In this document: piece by piece, positions 1 through 6,820 of the stretch
Numbering within the stretch: the stretch's first letter is position 1
Layout: each line of letters starts with the position of its first letter
Assembly: GCA_016234955.1 (NCBI GenBank)
Contig: JACRNN010000201.1
Coordinates: forward strand, 1 to 23,948
Direction of reading: 5' to 3'
Length of the DNA stretch: 23,948 nucleotides
Source: Deltaproteobacteria bacterium
GTDB lineage: Bacteria > Desulfobacterota > GWC2-55-46
The notes under the pieces: model-generated
Database searches by the model: none
The model's input: the letters and a program-made list of their open reading frames with translations, nothing else
Told to the model about the DNA's origin: nothing
Translations under genes and position numbers: made by a program

Positions 1-58
1 ACTCCTTGACTATCCGCGAGGCTTGTGAGAAATTCTCAATCGTGGCTCTCTGGGCCAT
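1..58 (-). CDS. 5' end of an unidentified gene running off the left edge
   Basis: An ATG at 56-58 on the minus strand opens a frame that stays open to the window edge and reads MAQRATIENFSQASRIVKE. A good Shine-Dalgarno (GGAG) lies about 8 bases upstream, and a promoter-like pair sits further upstream at 96-124. Only 19 residues are visible and I do not recognise the family. The coding part contains a 13-bp palindrome (26-38, TGAGAAATTCTCA). The gene diverges from the YbhB-like gene. That it is a gene rests on the start signals alone. Confidence 0.5.
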   Translation of the reverse strand, partial: MAQRATIENFSQASRIVKE

Positions 59-59
59 A

Positions 60-105
60 GGGGTATCTCCTTATAGTTGGTTGCGAGCCGCTATAAAGAT
101 ACCCC
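60..105. promoter_or_regulatory. Inverted repeat covering -10 box and ribosome binding site
   Basis: The arms 60-76 and 91-105 pair almost completely (GGGGTATCT, a 2-base bulge, TTATAG against CTATAAAGATACCCC), with a 14-base spacer. In the minus-strand transcript the Shine-Dalgarno of the gene starting at 58 lies inside one arm, and the candidate -10 box lies in the other. It could be a protein-binding operator or an RNA hairpin that hides the ribosome binding site. Sequence alone cannot separate these. Confidence 0.55.
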
Positions 106-124
106 TTTCCTTTTACTGACACAA
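96..124 (-). promoter_or_regulatory. Candidate promoter for the left-edge gene
   Basis: Read on the minus strand, TTGTGT (119-124) and TATCTT (96-101) are separated by 17 bases, the optimal spacing for a sigma-70 type promoter. It lies about 40 bases upstream of the ATG at 58 and overlaps one arm of the inverted repeat at 60-105. Confidence 0.45.
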
Positions 125-156
125 GATATGGTACATTACCGGCGCGGCCCCTGGGG

Positions 157-184
157 TTGCTTTTCCGGTTTTTTCATATAGAAT
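157..184 (+). promoter_or_regulatory. Weak candidate promoter for the YbhB-like gene
   Basis: TTGCTT (157-162) and TAGAAT (179-184) are 16 bases apart, upstream of the plus-strand gene at 445. A transcript from here would have an untranslated leader of about 250 bases containing the repeats at 211-260 and 340-426. The -35 match is only partial. Confidence 0.3.
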
Positions 185-210
185 ATGATGATATGAGATA
201 CCGCGCGCCC

Positions 211-260
211 GATGAACCCTCCCTTGGCTTAAAACCCAAGGGTTTTCAGAACGTTAAAAA
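211..260 (-). repeat. REP-like repeat, family A copy 1
   Basis: Read on the minus strand this stretch contains AACGTTCTGAAAACCC, then TTGGGTTTTAAGCC and a GGAGGGTTC-like end. It aligns along its length with the tandem pair at 2900-3000. It contains complementary AAACCC/GGGTTT blocks. It sits in the untranslated leader of the YbhB-like gene. Confidence 0.6.
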
Positions 261-339
261 TAAGCTCGTCATGCCTTTTCTTTTTTTGGGCCTTTTCACC
301 CTTTACGCATCTTACGTCAACAAGCATAGCGAGCTGATT

Positions 340-426
340 CCCCGCAGCTTGCTGCGGGGAGGAGCGAACGAATTACAAACGATAAATTCCTTACTTGAAA
401 ATTCTCCGCAGCTTGCCGCGGGGAAT
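340..426. repeat. Two related palindromes upstream of the YbhB-like gene
   Basis: The first is a palindrome at 340-359 (CCCCGCAGC, TT, GCTGCGGGG). A close variant with G-T pairs follows at about 401-426, around CTCCGCAGCTTGCCGCGGGG. They are about 60 bases apart. The second ends only about 10 bases before the gene's Shine-Dalgarno. Both would form stable hairpins in RNA. Whether they regulate the gene or are mobile REP-type sequences is unknown. Confidence 0.6.
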
Positions 427-444
427 TTTAACGGAGGTGAACGT

Positions 445-912
445 ATGGCATTCACTATCGTCAGTCCCGATTTCAGGGACTCGGACGCCATCCCCAAACG
501 TTTCAGCTGCGATAGCGAAAACTTGTCTCCGGAGATTCAATGGGACGGCGCTCCCCCGGCCACCAGGAGCTTTGTCCTCATAGTCGAAGACCCTGACGCG
601 CCTTCGGGCACGTTCACCCACTGGGTGGTGTACGACGTGCCGCCTGACTTGAATAAGCTTCCCGGAGGCATGGGCAACAGCGCGGATATCAAGGGCGGGA
701 TAAAACAGGGCTACACCGACTTCGGGCGCAAGGGGTACGGGGGGCCGTGCCCTCCGAGGGGACACGGAGTCCACAGGTACAACTTCATATTGACGGCGCT
801 CGATATCCCCGGGCTCGGGCTCGCTGACGGGGCTAAAAAGAGCGAAGTGGAGCGGGCCATGAAGGGGCACGTACTCGGCACAACGCGGATGACGGGGAGA
901 TACGGGAGGTAG
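445..912 (+). CDS. YbhB/YbcL family (phosphatidylethanolamine-binding-like) protein
   Basis: This 155-residue protein has the hallmarks of the bacterial PEBP/Raf-kinase-inhibitor-like fold. These are the DPDAPSGTFTHWVVYDVP block, the GYGGPCPPRGHGVHRY block that forms the anion pocket, and the C-terminal LGTTRMTGRYGR tail seen in YbhB. The frame stays open to 157, but the start at 445 is chosen because GGAGGTG lies just upstream and the protein then begins MAFTIVSPDF, typical of the family. The upstream stretch is intergenic repeats. No signal peptide is seen, so it is probably cytoplasmic. The bacterial function is not well defined. It converges on the TCA cluster and looks unrelated to it. 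Confidence 0.9.
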   Translation: MAFTIVSPDFRDSDAIPKRFSCDSENLSPEIQWDGAPPATRSFVLIVEDPDAPSGTFTHWVVYDVPPDLNKLPGGMGNSADIKGGIKQGYTDFGRKGYGGPCPPRGHGVHRYNFILTALDIPGLGLADGAKKSEVERAMKGHVLGTTRMTGRYGR

Positions 913-994
913 GACGCGAGGGCGTTACGGTCAAGCGGGCGCGGCAACGCCGGAGGGCGCCCCCATGCAGGCACGCACCCGCCCCGCGCGGGCC

Positions 995-1867
995 CTACTT
1001 TATTATCTTTTCAGGGGATACGAGGTGGCGTGAGAGCTTCATCTCCCCGGAGCTCAATCCGAGGGCGAGGCCGACCAACTGGGCGAGATGGAATATTGGC
1101 ATCGATATCTTCTTTGACGCCGCCTTTTCCGCCAGGCTCTGGTAATTATCGAGGTTTATATGGCAGAACGGGCAGGGGGTGACAAAGCAATTCGCGCCCT
1201 TGCCCTTGCCGTCGAGGAGCCTTGTCGCGGTCATCTTCGCGGCCGTCTCCTCGTCAACGAGGTCTATCTGGAAGCCGCAGCATTTGGTCTTGCCCTTGAA
1301 GTCCACGGACTCGGCGCCGAGGGCCTCGATGACCGCCTCAAGGGACCACGGCTTCATCGGGTCGTCGAAACCGAGCGCGTCCGAAGGCCTCAGGCTGTGG
1401 CAGCCGTAGAACGGGGCGGCCTTGATCCAGTTCAGCGGCTTCACCACCTGCTTTTTAAGGTTGCCTATCCCGTAATCGCCGGCGAGCACCCAGAGGAGTT
1501 GCTTTATCTTCACGTTGCCGCCGTAGCGCAGTCCCGTGCGGGCGAGTATGGCGTTGGTCTTTTCCAGCAGCTCAGGGCTGTTCCTCAAATCCCTGTTGGC
1601 GGTGTTCATCACCATCAGGCACGTGGAGCATATGGTCATGATATCGAGGCCGAGGGACTCTGCCTCGGCGAATATCCTGGCGTTGAGCGCCAGGGAGAGC
1701 GGATAGTCGTAGTCGGTCAGGAGCCCCGCGCCGCAGCAGTTCGCCTTCGGCATATCCACAAGCTCTATGCCGAGCCTCGCGGCCACGACTATCGTCGTCT
1801 CGTTAGCCTCCTTGGTTATCTCGTGCGAGGCGCATCCAGGATAGTATGCGTACCTTAAAAGAGCCAC
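995..1867 (-). CDS. HdrB/SdhE-like CCG-domain subunit of a fumarate reductase/succinate dehydrogenase
   Basis: This 290-residue protein has two complete cysteine-rich CCG domains. The first has Cys12, Cys44-Cys45-Gly and Cys80-x2-Cys83. The second has Cys156, Cys196-Cys197-Gly and Cys232-x2-Cys235. Such domains hold the non-cubane [4Fe-4S] clusters of HdrB and occur as the third subunit of E-type succinate dehydrogenases and as the C-terminal half of thiol:fumarate reductase TfrB. It starts with GTG at 1867 behind AAGGG, 3 bases after the stop of the FrdB-like gene, so the two are translationally linked. No membrane segments are visible. It would pass electrons between a thiol or quinone partner and the FrdB chain. 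The matching flavoprotein gene is broken, so activity is uncertain. Confidence 0.85.
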   Translation of the reverse strand: MALLRYAYYPGCASHEITKEANETTIVVAARLGIELVDMPKANCCGAGLLTDYDYPLSLALNARIFAEAESLGLDIMTICSTCLMVMNTANRDLRNSPELLEKTNAILARTGLRYGGNVKIKQLLWVLAGDYGIGNLKKQVVKPLNWIKAAPFYGCHSLRPSDALGFDDPMKPWSLEAVIEALGAESVDFKGKTKCCGFQIDLVDEETAAKMTATRLLDGKGKGANCFVTPCPFCHINLDNYQSLAEKAASKKISMPIFHLAQLVGLALGLSSGEMKLSRHLVSPEKIIK

Positions 1868-1870
1868 TGC

Positions 1871-2878
1871 CTAACCCTTCTTCCTTTCCCTGTCCTCTTT
1901 TTCAAGCCTCTCAGCCTCTTCGTATATGTCCCTCACCTCCGCGATATTTTCTATCTGCGGGAAGAGGAGCGGCTTGGGCATCTTTCCGTGCCTCTCCATC
2001 TTGAGGCCGAACGGGATCATGCCGAGGGACCTCAGGAACCCGAGCGTCCTGAACGTCATCGCCGCCTCGTCGAGCCTGCCGACCCTCTTGACCGAGTCAG
2101 CCATCGCCTCCACGTGTTTGGCCCCCGGGTTGTCGAGGACGCCCTCTTTCATGGCGCGCGAACGGAGCGACTCTATCTGCTTCAAGGGGGAGACGGACTT
2201 CGGGCAGTACTGGGTGCAGTGGACGCACCTGACGCAGTTCCACATCCCGTGCTCTTCGCTGAGCCTCTCGAGCCTCTTCCTTGAATTGCCCTCCCTCACG
2301 TCTCCCACGATCCTCCACGCCTTCGAGAGCGCCGCGGGGCCGATGTACCGGTCGTCTATCTCAAGGGCGTTGCATTCGGAGTTGCAGCAGCCGCACATTA
2401 TGCACCGCTGGCTCTTGTCTATGGCCTCCTCATCCCGCGCGGTGACCCGCGCGCCGTCGTTCTCCCGCGCCGGTACATCGCCTCTTCGTCTCGCGCGGCG
2501 AGAGGTCGGGGTAAGGTACGGGGCCACCTTCTCTATCCTCGACCAGAAGGGGTTGAAGTCCACGATGAGGTCCTTCAACGGTACGTGGTTCGAGAGCGGC
2601 TCTATTACCATGTCCCCCATCTTCGCGTATTCGGGCATCACCTGCGTGGCGCAAGAGAGCCGCGCAAAGCCGTTTATATTCACGGCGCAGGAGCCGCATA
2701 TGGAGGACCTGCATGACCTCCTGAACGAAAGGGTGGTGTCCTGCTCGTCGGCTATCTTCAAGAGGGCATCGAGGACCGACATCCCCTCCTCGACATCGAG
2801 GGTATAGGCCTGGAAGTAGGGCTCGGCCGGCTCGCCTTCAGCCGGGTTGTACCGCTTTATCTTGAATTTTATCTTCAT
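1871..2878 (-). CDS. sdhB: Succinate dehydrogenase/fumarate reductase iron-sulfur subunit
   Basis: This 335-residue protein has an N-terminal plant-type [2Fe-2S] ferredoxin domain (Cys56, Cys61, Cys64, Cys76). A bacterial ferredoxin-like domain follows with Cys159-162-165-169 and Cys215-218-221-225 (CVRCVHCTQYCPKSVSP). This is the arrangement of SdhB/FrdB and of the N-terminal half of TfrB, and it wires a flavoprotein to the CCG subunit encoded next. The C-terminus is about 80 residues longer than in the classic E. coli subunit. The linker at roughly 126-150 is unusually arginine-rich. Its flavoprotein partner would be the damaged gene at 3260-4791, which is separated from it by 381 bp of repeats. 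Whether it works with another flavoprotein cannot be told here. Confidence 0.88.
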   Translation of the reverse strand: MKIKFKIKRYNPAEGEPAEPYFQAYTLDVEEGMSVLDALLKIADEQDTTLSFRRSCRSSICGSCAVNINGFARLSCATQVMPEYAKMGDMVIEPLSNHVPLKDLIVDFNPFWSRIEKVAPYLTPTSRRARRRGDVPARENDGARVTARDEEAIDKSQRCIMCGCCNSECNALEIDDRYIGPAALSKAWRIVGDVREGNSRKRLERLSEEHGMWNCVRCVHCTQYCPKSVSPLKQIESLRSRAMKEGVLDNPGAKHVEAMADSVKRVGRLDEAAMTFRTLGFLRSLGMIPFGLKMERHGKMPKPLLFPQIENIAEVRDIYEEAERLEKEDRERKKG

Positions 2879-2899
2879 TCTCTCTCAGGGTCTTTTTTT

Positions 2900-3000
2900 A
2901 GCGTTCTGAAACCCCTTGGGCTTTTGAGCTCGCGGAGGTTTCACTCTCTTAGCGTTATGAAGCCCCCGAGGTTTTGAGACCGGGGAGGTTTCATATACTT
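2900..3000 (+). repeat. Tandem pair of REP-like repeats, family A copies 2 and 3
   Basis: Units 2900-2950 (51 bp) and 2951-3000 (50 bp) are direct repeats of each other. Each starts AGCGTT(C/A)TGAA(A/G)CCCC, has a middle TTTTGAG and ends GGAGGTTTCA, followed by AT-rich sequence and CTT. Within each unit GAAACC/GAAGCC can pair with GGTTTC. Copy 1 at 211-260 is the same element on the other strand. Confidence 0.7.
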
Positions 3001-3001
3001 A

Positions 3002-3251
3002 GCGGCCTGGGCCAGCGCTCTTGCGAGGGCCTTTTTGCGCGCCGGGCTTGCCTGCCGGGTATTGGCTCCGCTCGCCGTCGATCGGGCTCGCGGTAAAACA
3101 CGAGGCCTGCCGCCCGCTCTCCCTTATGCTCACTGCGCAATACCCCTTGTGTTTTGTTAAAGACGATACAAAGGACCGCTTGCAATACGGCGAAAAAGAC
3201 ATGACCGCCCGCGAAAACCAACCGCCTGAAGCCCCACGCTGGCCAGGCCGC
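3002..3251. repeat. 250-bp stretch bounded by short inverted repeats; no gene seen
   Basis: The left end GCGGCCTGGGCCAGCG (3002-3017) matches the reverse complement of 3237-3251 except for one extra G. The interior has open frames on both strands, but none resembles a protein I know. Together with the tandem repeats at 2900-3000 this fills the gap between the FrdB-like gene and the broken flavoprotein gene. It may be a MITE-like insertion. The ends contain a palindromic core, so chance similarity is possible. Confidence 0.35.
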
Positions 3252-3259
3252 CGGGGGTC

Positions 3260-4791
3260 TTAATACTTCCTCTCTTTCGGCTCGTACCTTGAGATGTTCA
3301 CGTCCTTGTAGCTTATCTTGAACTCGGGGTCTTCCTTGCGGACTACCGTATGCCTGAGCCATTCCTTGTCGTCCCTCCTGGGAAAATCCGTCCTGTAGTG
3401 CGCCCCCCTGCTCTCTTTCCTGGCCAGGGCGCCCGCCGCTATTGCTTCGGCCACATCGAGCATATGCCCGAGTTCCAGGACCGCCAAAAGCTCGCTGTTG
3501 AAGTAGTCTCCCTTGTCGGAAAGTGAGACCTTCCCGTACCTCTGCTTCATCTCCCTTATCTTGGCGAGCCCGGCAATAAGCTTTTCGCCGTCACGGAAGA
3601 CCCCGCAGTGCTCCTCCATCACCAGGGTCATCTCCCGCCGGAGCGCGGAGGCGGTCTCGCCGTTGTCCCTTCTCAATATGCCGGCTATATCGTGGGCGGA
3701 GTCCCTGAGCGCGCTGTCCGGGAACTCCGGCGCCGCGCAGGCCAGGCAGTGCCTGACGGCGGCGGCCCCGGCCCTCCTGCCGAATACCACGGCCTCGAGA
3801 AGCGAATTGCCGCCGAGCCTGTTCGCGCCGTGGACGCTTACGCAGGCGGACTCGCCGGCCGCGTAGAGCCCCTTTATCTTAGTAGCCCCGTCAACGTCGG
3901 TCATTATACCGCCCATCGAATAATGCGCCCCGGGCCTTATCGGTATCGGCTCGGTAAGCGGGTCCACGCCCGCGAAGTTTATAGCCAGCTCCCTTATCTG
4001 CGGCAGCCTCTCGTTTATCCTGTCGGCCCCGAGGTGGCGCAGGTCCAGCAGGACGCAGCCGTTGACGCCCCTGCCCTGGTCTATCTCCGTCTTCTCGGCC
4101 CTGCTCACCACGTCCCGGCTCGCAAGCTCCTTCACGGTCGGCGCGTAGTTCGCCATGAACCTCTCCCCGAGCGAGTTTAAAAGATACCCGCCCTCTCCCC
4201 TGGCCCCTTCGGTGATGAGTATCCCGGTCCTCTTGAGCGTCGTGGGGTGGAACTGGACGAACTCCATGTCCATAAGCTCCAAGCCCGCGTCCAGGGCGAG
4301 GCCCATGCCGTCCCCGGTGGAGCTCAGGGCGTTTGTCGTGGTATGAAAGACCCGGCCATACCCGCCGGTGGCTATTATGACGGCCTTTGAGTGGAGCCTG
4401 TGGAGCTTGCCGCCGCGGAGCTCTATCGCTATGATGCCCCTAACGACATTGTCCTCCACCACGAGCCTGGCCACGTGCCATTCGTCGTATATGAAGACCT
4501 CGTGCTTGAGCAACTGCTCGTACATCAGATGGAGCAGGCCGTGGCCGGTCCTGTCGGCCAGGTAGCACGTCCTTGGATACCCGGCCCCGCCGAACGGACG
4601 CTGGGCTATGTTGCCGGAGGGGTCCCTGCTGAAGACCGCGCCCATCCTCTCAAGCTCCATGATGTCGCGGGGCTCCTTACCGGGTAGACCTTCGATACGA
4701 CGGCGACGTTGAGGCCCTCGGCGGCCGCCTCTATGGCGGCGCGCATCCCGGCGAGCCCTCCGCCCACCACTATGATATCGTGAGTAACCAG
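3260..4791 (-). pseudogene. sdhA: Broken succinate dehydrogenase/fumarate reductase flavoprotein gene
   Basis: The 466-residue frame from 4660 down to 3260 is the body of an SdhA/FrdA flavoprotein. It keeps FVQFHPTTL, TEGARGEGG, HYSMGGI and HGANRLGGNSLLEAVVFGRRAG, so substrate-binding His and Arg residues survive. The N-terminus lies in a different frame at about 4791-4680 and reads LVTHDIIVVGGGLAGMRAAI, then VAVVSKVYPVRS. The join at about 4673-4682 lacks roughly 50 residues that normally follow VRS, including the His-Ser-x-AAQGG region that holds FAD, and it shifts the frame. No ATG, GTG or TTG start precedes the N-terminal piece; only a CTG at 4791 behind GGAG is available. As written it cannot make a functional enzyme. 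An assembly collapse is the main alternative. Confidence 0.8.
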
Positions 4792-4814
4792 ATACGCTTC
4801 TCCTCGGTACTTTT

Positions 4815-4884
4815 GGTTATCAGTAAACAGTTATCGGTAAAAAATACGTCTTTATCCTTCGCAGATAACTGACAGCAGATAACC
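4815..4884. repeat. Inverted repeat of GTTATC-type units upstream of the broken flavoprotein gene
   Basis: The left arm (4815-4836) and right arm (4863-4884) are inverted copies of a GGTTATC, 6 variable bases, CAGTTATC unit around an AT-rich centre. Related TTATCAGTTATCGG sequence occurs just upstream of the gene starting at 14575, so it belongs to a dispersed simple repeat. No gene is visible between 4885 and 5137. Confidence 0.5.
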
Positions 4885-5137
4885 TATAACATAGATGGAG
4901 TTCATGTCGATACTATTATGAGACGATTAATACTCTTGGTTTTCAGGCTTTTTCACGGCCGCGGGGCTCCGCGAACCGAACGGCTTGCGTACAGCTTACC
5001 AACAATAATATCTTTCGTCAATTCAAGACGAACCTTGAGCGGTTTTTTCCCGTATTGAGGCGCGGCGGCGCGGCTTTCTTTGGAGAGGTTGTCTTGCGGG
5101 GGGTGCGAATAAATCCCGGGTGCGGGCGCTCCGGGAG

Positions 5138-5164
5138 AAAAAAAGGGCCGGCTCAAGCCGGCCC
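5138..5164 (-). terminator. Intrinsic terminator of the suc-kor unit
   Basis: Read on the minus strand there is a perfect 8-bp stem, GGGCCGGC, loop TTGA, GCCGGCCC, followed at once by seven T residues. It lies about 125 bases beyond the stop of korC, with the palindromic element 5178-5320 in between. Confidence 0.88.
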
Positions 5165-5177
5165 TCGCGTCTACTTC

Positions 5178-5320
5178 AGGCTGTCTCTAAAAATCAGCTA
5201 TTTTTTCCGAGGTCGAGGCAGGGGCGGAAATAAAAGCGGAGCATATATGCGAATATGTGAGCATTTTATTTTCGCCCCAACAAAGAGATCAGGAAAAAGA
5301 GCTATTTTTAGAGGTAGCCT
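5178..5320. mobile_element. MITE-like palindromic element overlapping the 3' end of korC
   Basis: The outer arms 5178-5208 and 5292-5320 are inverted copies (TCTAAAAAT and AGCTATTTTT blocks, ending AGGCT/AGCCT). An inner pair, GGGGCGGAAATAAAA (5221-5235) and TTTTATTTTCGCCCC (5264-5278), is also inverted, so the whole 143 bp folds back on itself. No transposase is encoded. The korC stop codon at 5289-5291 and its last codons lie in the right arm. Confidence 0.65.
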
Positions 5321-5861
5321 TCAGGGTCTTCGCCTTTTCAAAGCCTATCTGGAGGGCCTTCCTGTTAAGGTCGAGGAACGCCGGAGGCACGCGTGAAAGC
5401 ACAGCCTTTTCTATGGCCTCGTGGCTTACCACACCCGTCAGCTCCGTTATCAGGCCGAGCGAGATGATGTTGGCGACGATGGTCTTGCCGAGATATTCCC
5501 TCGCCGTGCCGGTTATCGGGAATTTTATGACCTTGAATTTGCCCTGAGGGACCTCCCTGACCTCTTCGGAGTCCACGAGGAGGATGCCGCCGTCCTTGAT
5601 GTCGTAGTAGTACTTGGTACACGCCTCCTGGGTCATGGCCAGCATGCAGTCTATCGCCGTGGCCTTCGGGTAGTCTATCGGCTGTTCGCTTATTATGACC
5701 TCGGCCTTGCTCGCCCCGCCCCTGGATTCCGGGCCGTAGGACTGGCTCTGCACCGCGTTCTTGTCGCCGTAGATTGAAGCGGCCTCCGCCATGATTATCC
5801 CGGCCAGTATCATGCCCTGGCCGCCGGAGCCGCTGAAACGTATCTCATATCTGCCGCTCAT
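5289..5861 (-). CDS. korC: 2-oxoglutarate:ferredoxin oxidoreductase, gamma subunit
   Basis: This 190-residue protein has the pyruvate/ketoisovalerate oxidoreductase gamma domain. It starts with the characteristic RFSGSGGQGMILAGIIMAEA motif and continues with SYGPESRGGASKAEVI. It joins the alpha and beta subunits in the 2-oxoacid:ferredoxin oxidoreductase that interconverts 2-oxoglutarate plus CoA with succinyl-CoA plus CO2. AAGGAGG lies well placed before the ATG at 5861. The gene follows korB by 35 bp. The last 10 or so residues (TSKNSSFS) are encoded by the arm of a palindromic element, so the natural C-terminus has probably been replaced. Substrate specificity is taken from gene context; ketoisovalerate or other 2-oxoacids are possible. 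Confidence 0.9.
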   Translation of the reverse strand: MSGRYEIRFSGSGGQGMILAGIIMAEAASIYGDKNAVQSQSYGPESRGGASKAEVIISEQPIDYPKATAIDCMLAMTQEACTKYYYDIKDGGILLVDSEEVREVPQGKFKVIKFPITGTAREYLGKTIVANIISLGLITELTGVVSHEAIEKAVLSRVPPAFLDLNRKALQIGFEKAKTLKATSKNSSFS

Positions 5862-5896
5862 CTCTGAAACCCTCCTTGAATGGGGTGGACGCCAGG

Positions 5897-6760
5897 CTAT
5901 TTCCCCTTCGCTTTTTCAACTATCAAATTCGAGTACTGCTCGCAGTACTCGGGCCTGTCTATCTTGTGGAGCACGCCCCTTAATGCCTTGCCCTCGATCT
6001 TCTCCGGGGGCAGCTTGTCGGCCTGTTTCACGGAGACGGTGCCGTCCTTCTCTATCGTCTCCATCATCTGGCTCGCGCTCTTGTATTTGTTCGCCCTTCC
6101 GAAGTACGTCGGGCAGGCGTCTATTATGTCAACTACCGACGTCCCCTTGTGCTCTATGGCCTCGAGTATGGTCTTCTCAAGCTCGATGGTATGGTAGGCC
6201 GTGCCCCTGGCCACGAACGATGCCCCGGCGGCCTTCGCCATGCCGCAGGCGTCGAACGGAGGCTCTATGTTGCCGTAGCGGCTCGTCGTGGATATCGAGT
6301 CCATCGGGGTGGTCGGAGAGTACTGCCCCCCGGTCATCCCATAGGTCGAGTTGGTCATGACGAGTATCGTCATGTCGATATTCCTGCGGCAGACGTGGAT
6401 GAAGTGGTTGCCCCCGATGGCGAGGGCGTCTCCGTCCCCGGTGACGACTATGACCTTCATCTCGGGCTTCGCGAGCTTTATCCCGGTGGCGAAGGCTATG
6501 GCCCTGCCGTGCAGGGTATGTAGCGTATTGAAGTCCACATAGCCGGGGGTCCTGCTCGAACACCCTATGCCGGACACCATGCAGACGTTGTTCTTCTCGA
6601 TGCCGCTGTTGTGTATGGCCCTGAGCATCGCCTTGAGGACTATGCCGTGGCCGCAACCGGGGCACCATATGTGCGGCAGCTTGTTCGGCCTGAGATATTT
6701 ATTGTAATCGAACGGGACGCTCAACTTCTGTTTTTTTTCCGTTACGGCGGGCGACGACAT
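5897..6760 (-). CDS. korB: 2-oxoglutarate:ferredoxin oxidoreductase, beta (TPP-binding) subunit
   Basis: This 287-residue protein carries the family CPGCGHG motif (residues 33-39) and the thiamine diphosphate/Mg2+ signature GDGDALAIGGNHFIH (about 108-122) with NSTYGMTGGQYSPT. The beta subunit holds TPP, where the 2-oxoacid is decarboxylated or, in the reductive direction, succinyl-CoA is carboxylated. Cys33, Cys36 and Cys67 (GIGCSSR) fit the conserved cluster-binding positions of short beta subunits. The ATG at 6760 has GGAGG six bases upstream. It sits 60 bp after korA and 35 bp before korC. It depends on low-potential ferredoxin in the carboxylating direction. Confidence 0.95.
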   Translation of the reverse strand: MSSPAVTEKKQKLSVPFDYNKYLRPNKLPHIWCPGCGHGIVLKAMLRAIHNSGIEKNNVCMVSGIGCSSRTPGYVDFNTLHTLHGRAIAFATGIKLAKPEMKVIVVTGDGDALAIGGNHFIHVCRRNIDMTILVMTNSTYGMTGGQYSPTTPMDSISTTSRYGNIEPPFDACGMAKAAGASFVARGTAYHTIELEKTILEAIEHKGTSVVDIIDACPTYFGRANKYKSASQMMETIEKDGTVSVKQADKLPPEKIEGKALRGVLHKIDRPEYCEQYSNLIVEKAKGK

Positions 6761-6820
6761 ACGGACCTCCGTTGCAGTTGTTGCCCCGGCGCGCGTTAAC
6801 GGGCCGGGGGGTTATGTACC

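Noticed and set aside
157..444. N-terminal extension of the YbhB-like frame, with an apparent hydrophobic stretch near 270-320
   Set aside because: A strong GGAGGTG precedes the ATG at 445, which matches the family start. The upstream sequence is made of repeats and hairpins, so the apparent signal or membrane segment is not credible.
913..994. Terminator between the convergent YbhB-like gene and the CCG-subunit gene
   Set aside because: Only GC-rich stems (GGCGTT/AACGCC at 921-951 and a CCCGCGCGGG palindrome) are visible, with no T tract on either strand. A terminator is likely here but not supported.
2991..3362. Minus-strand frame of 123 codons between the sdhB and sdhA genes
   Set aside because: It overlaps the end of the flavoprotein gene, lies within a repeat-bounded region and has no recognisable motif. 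Other frames there are equally open.
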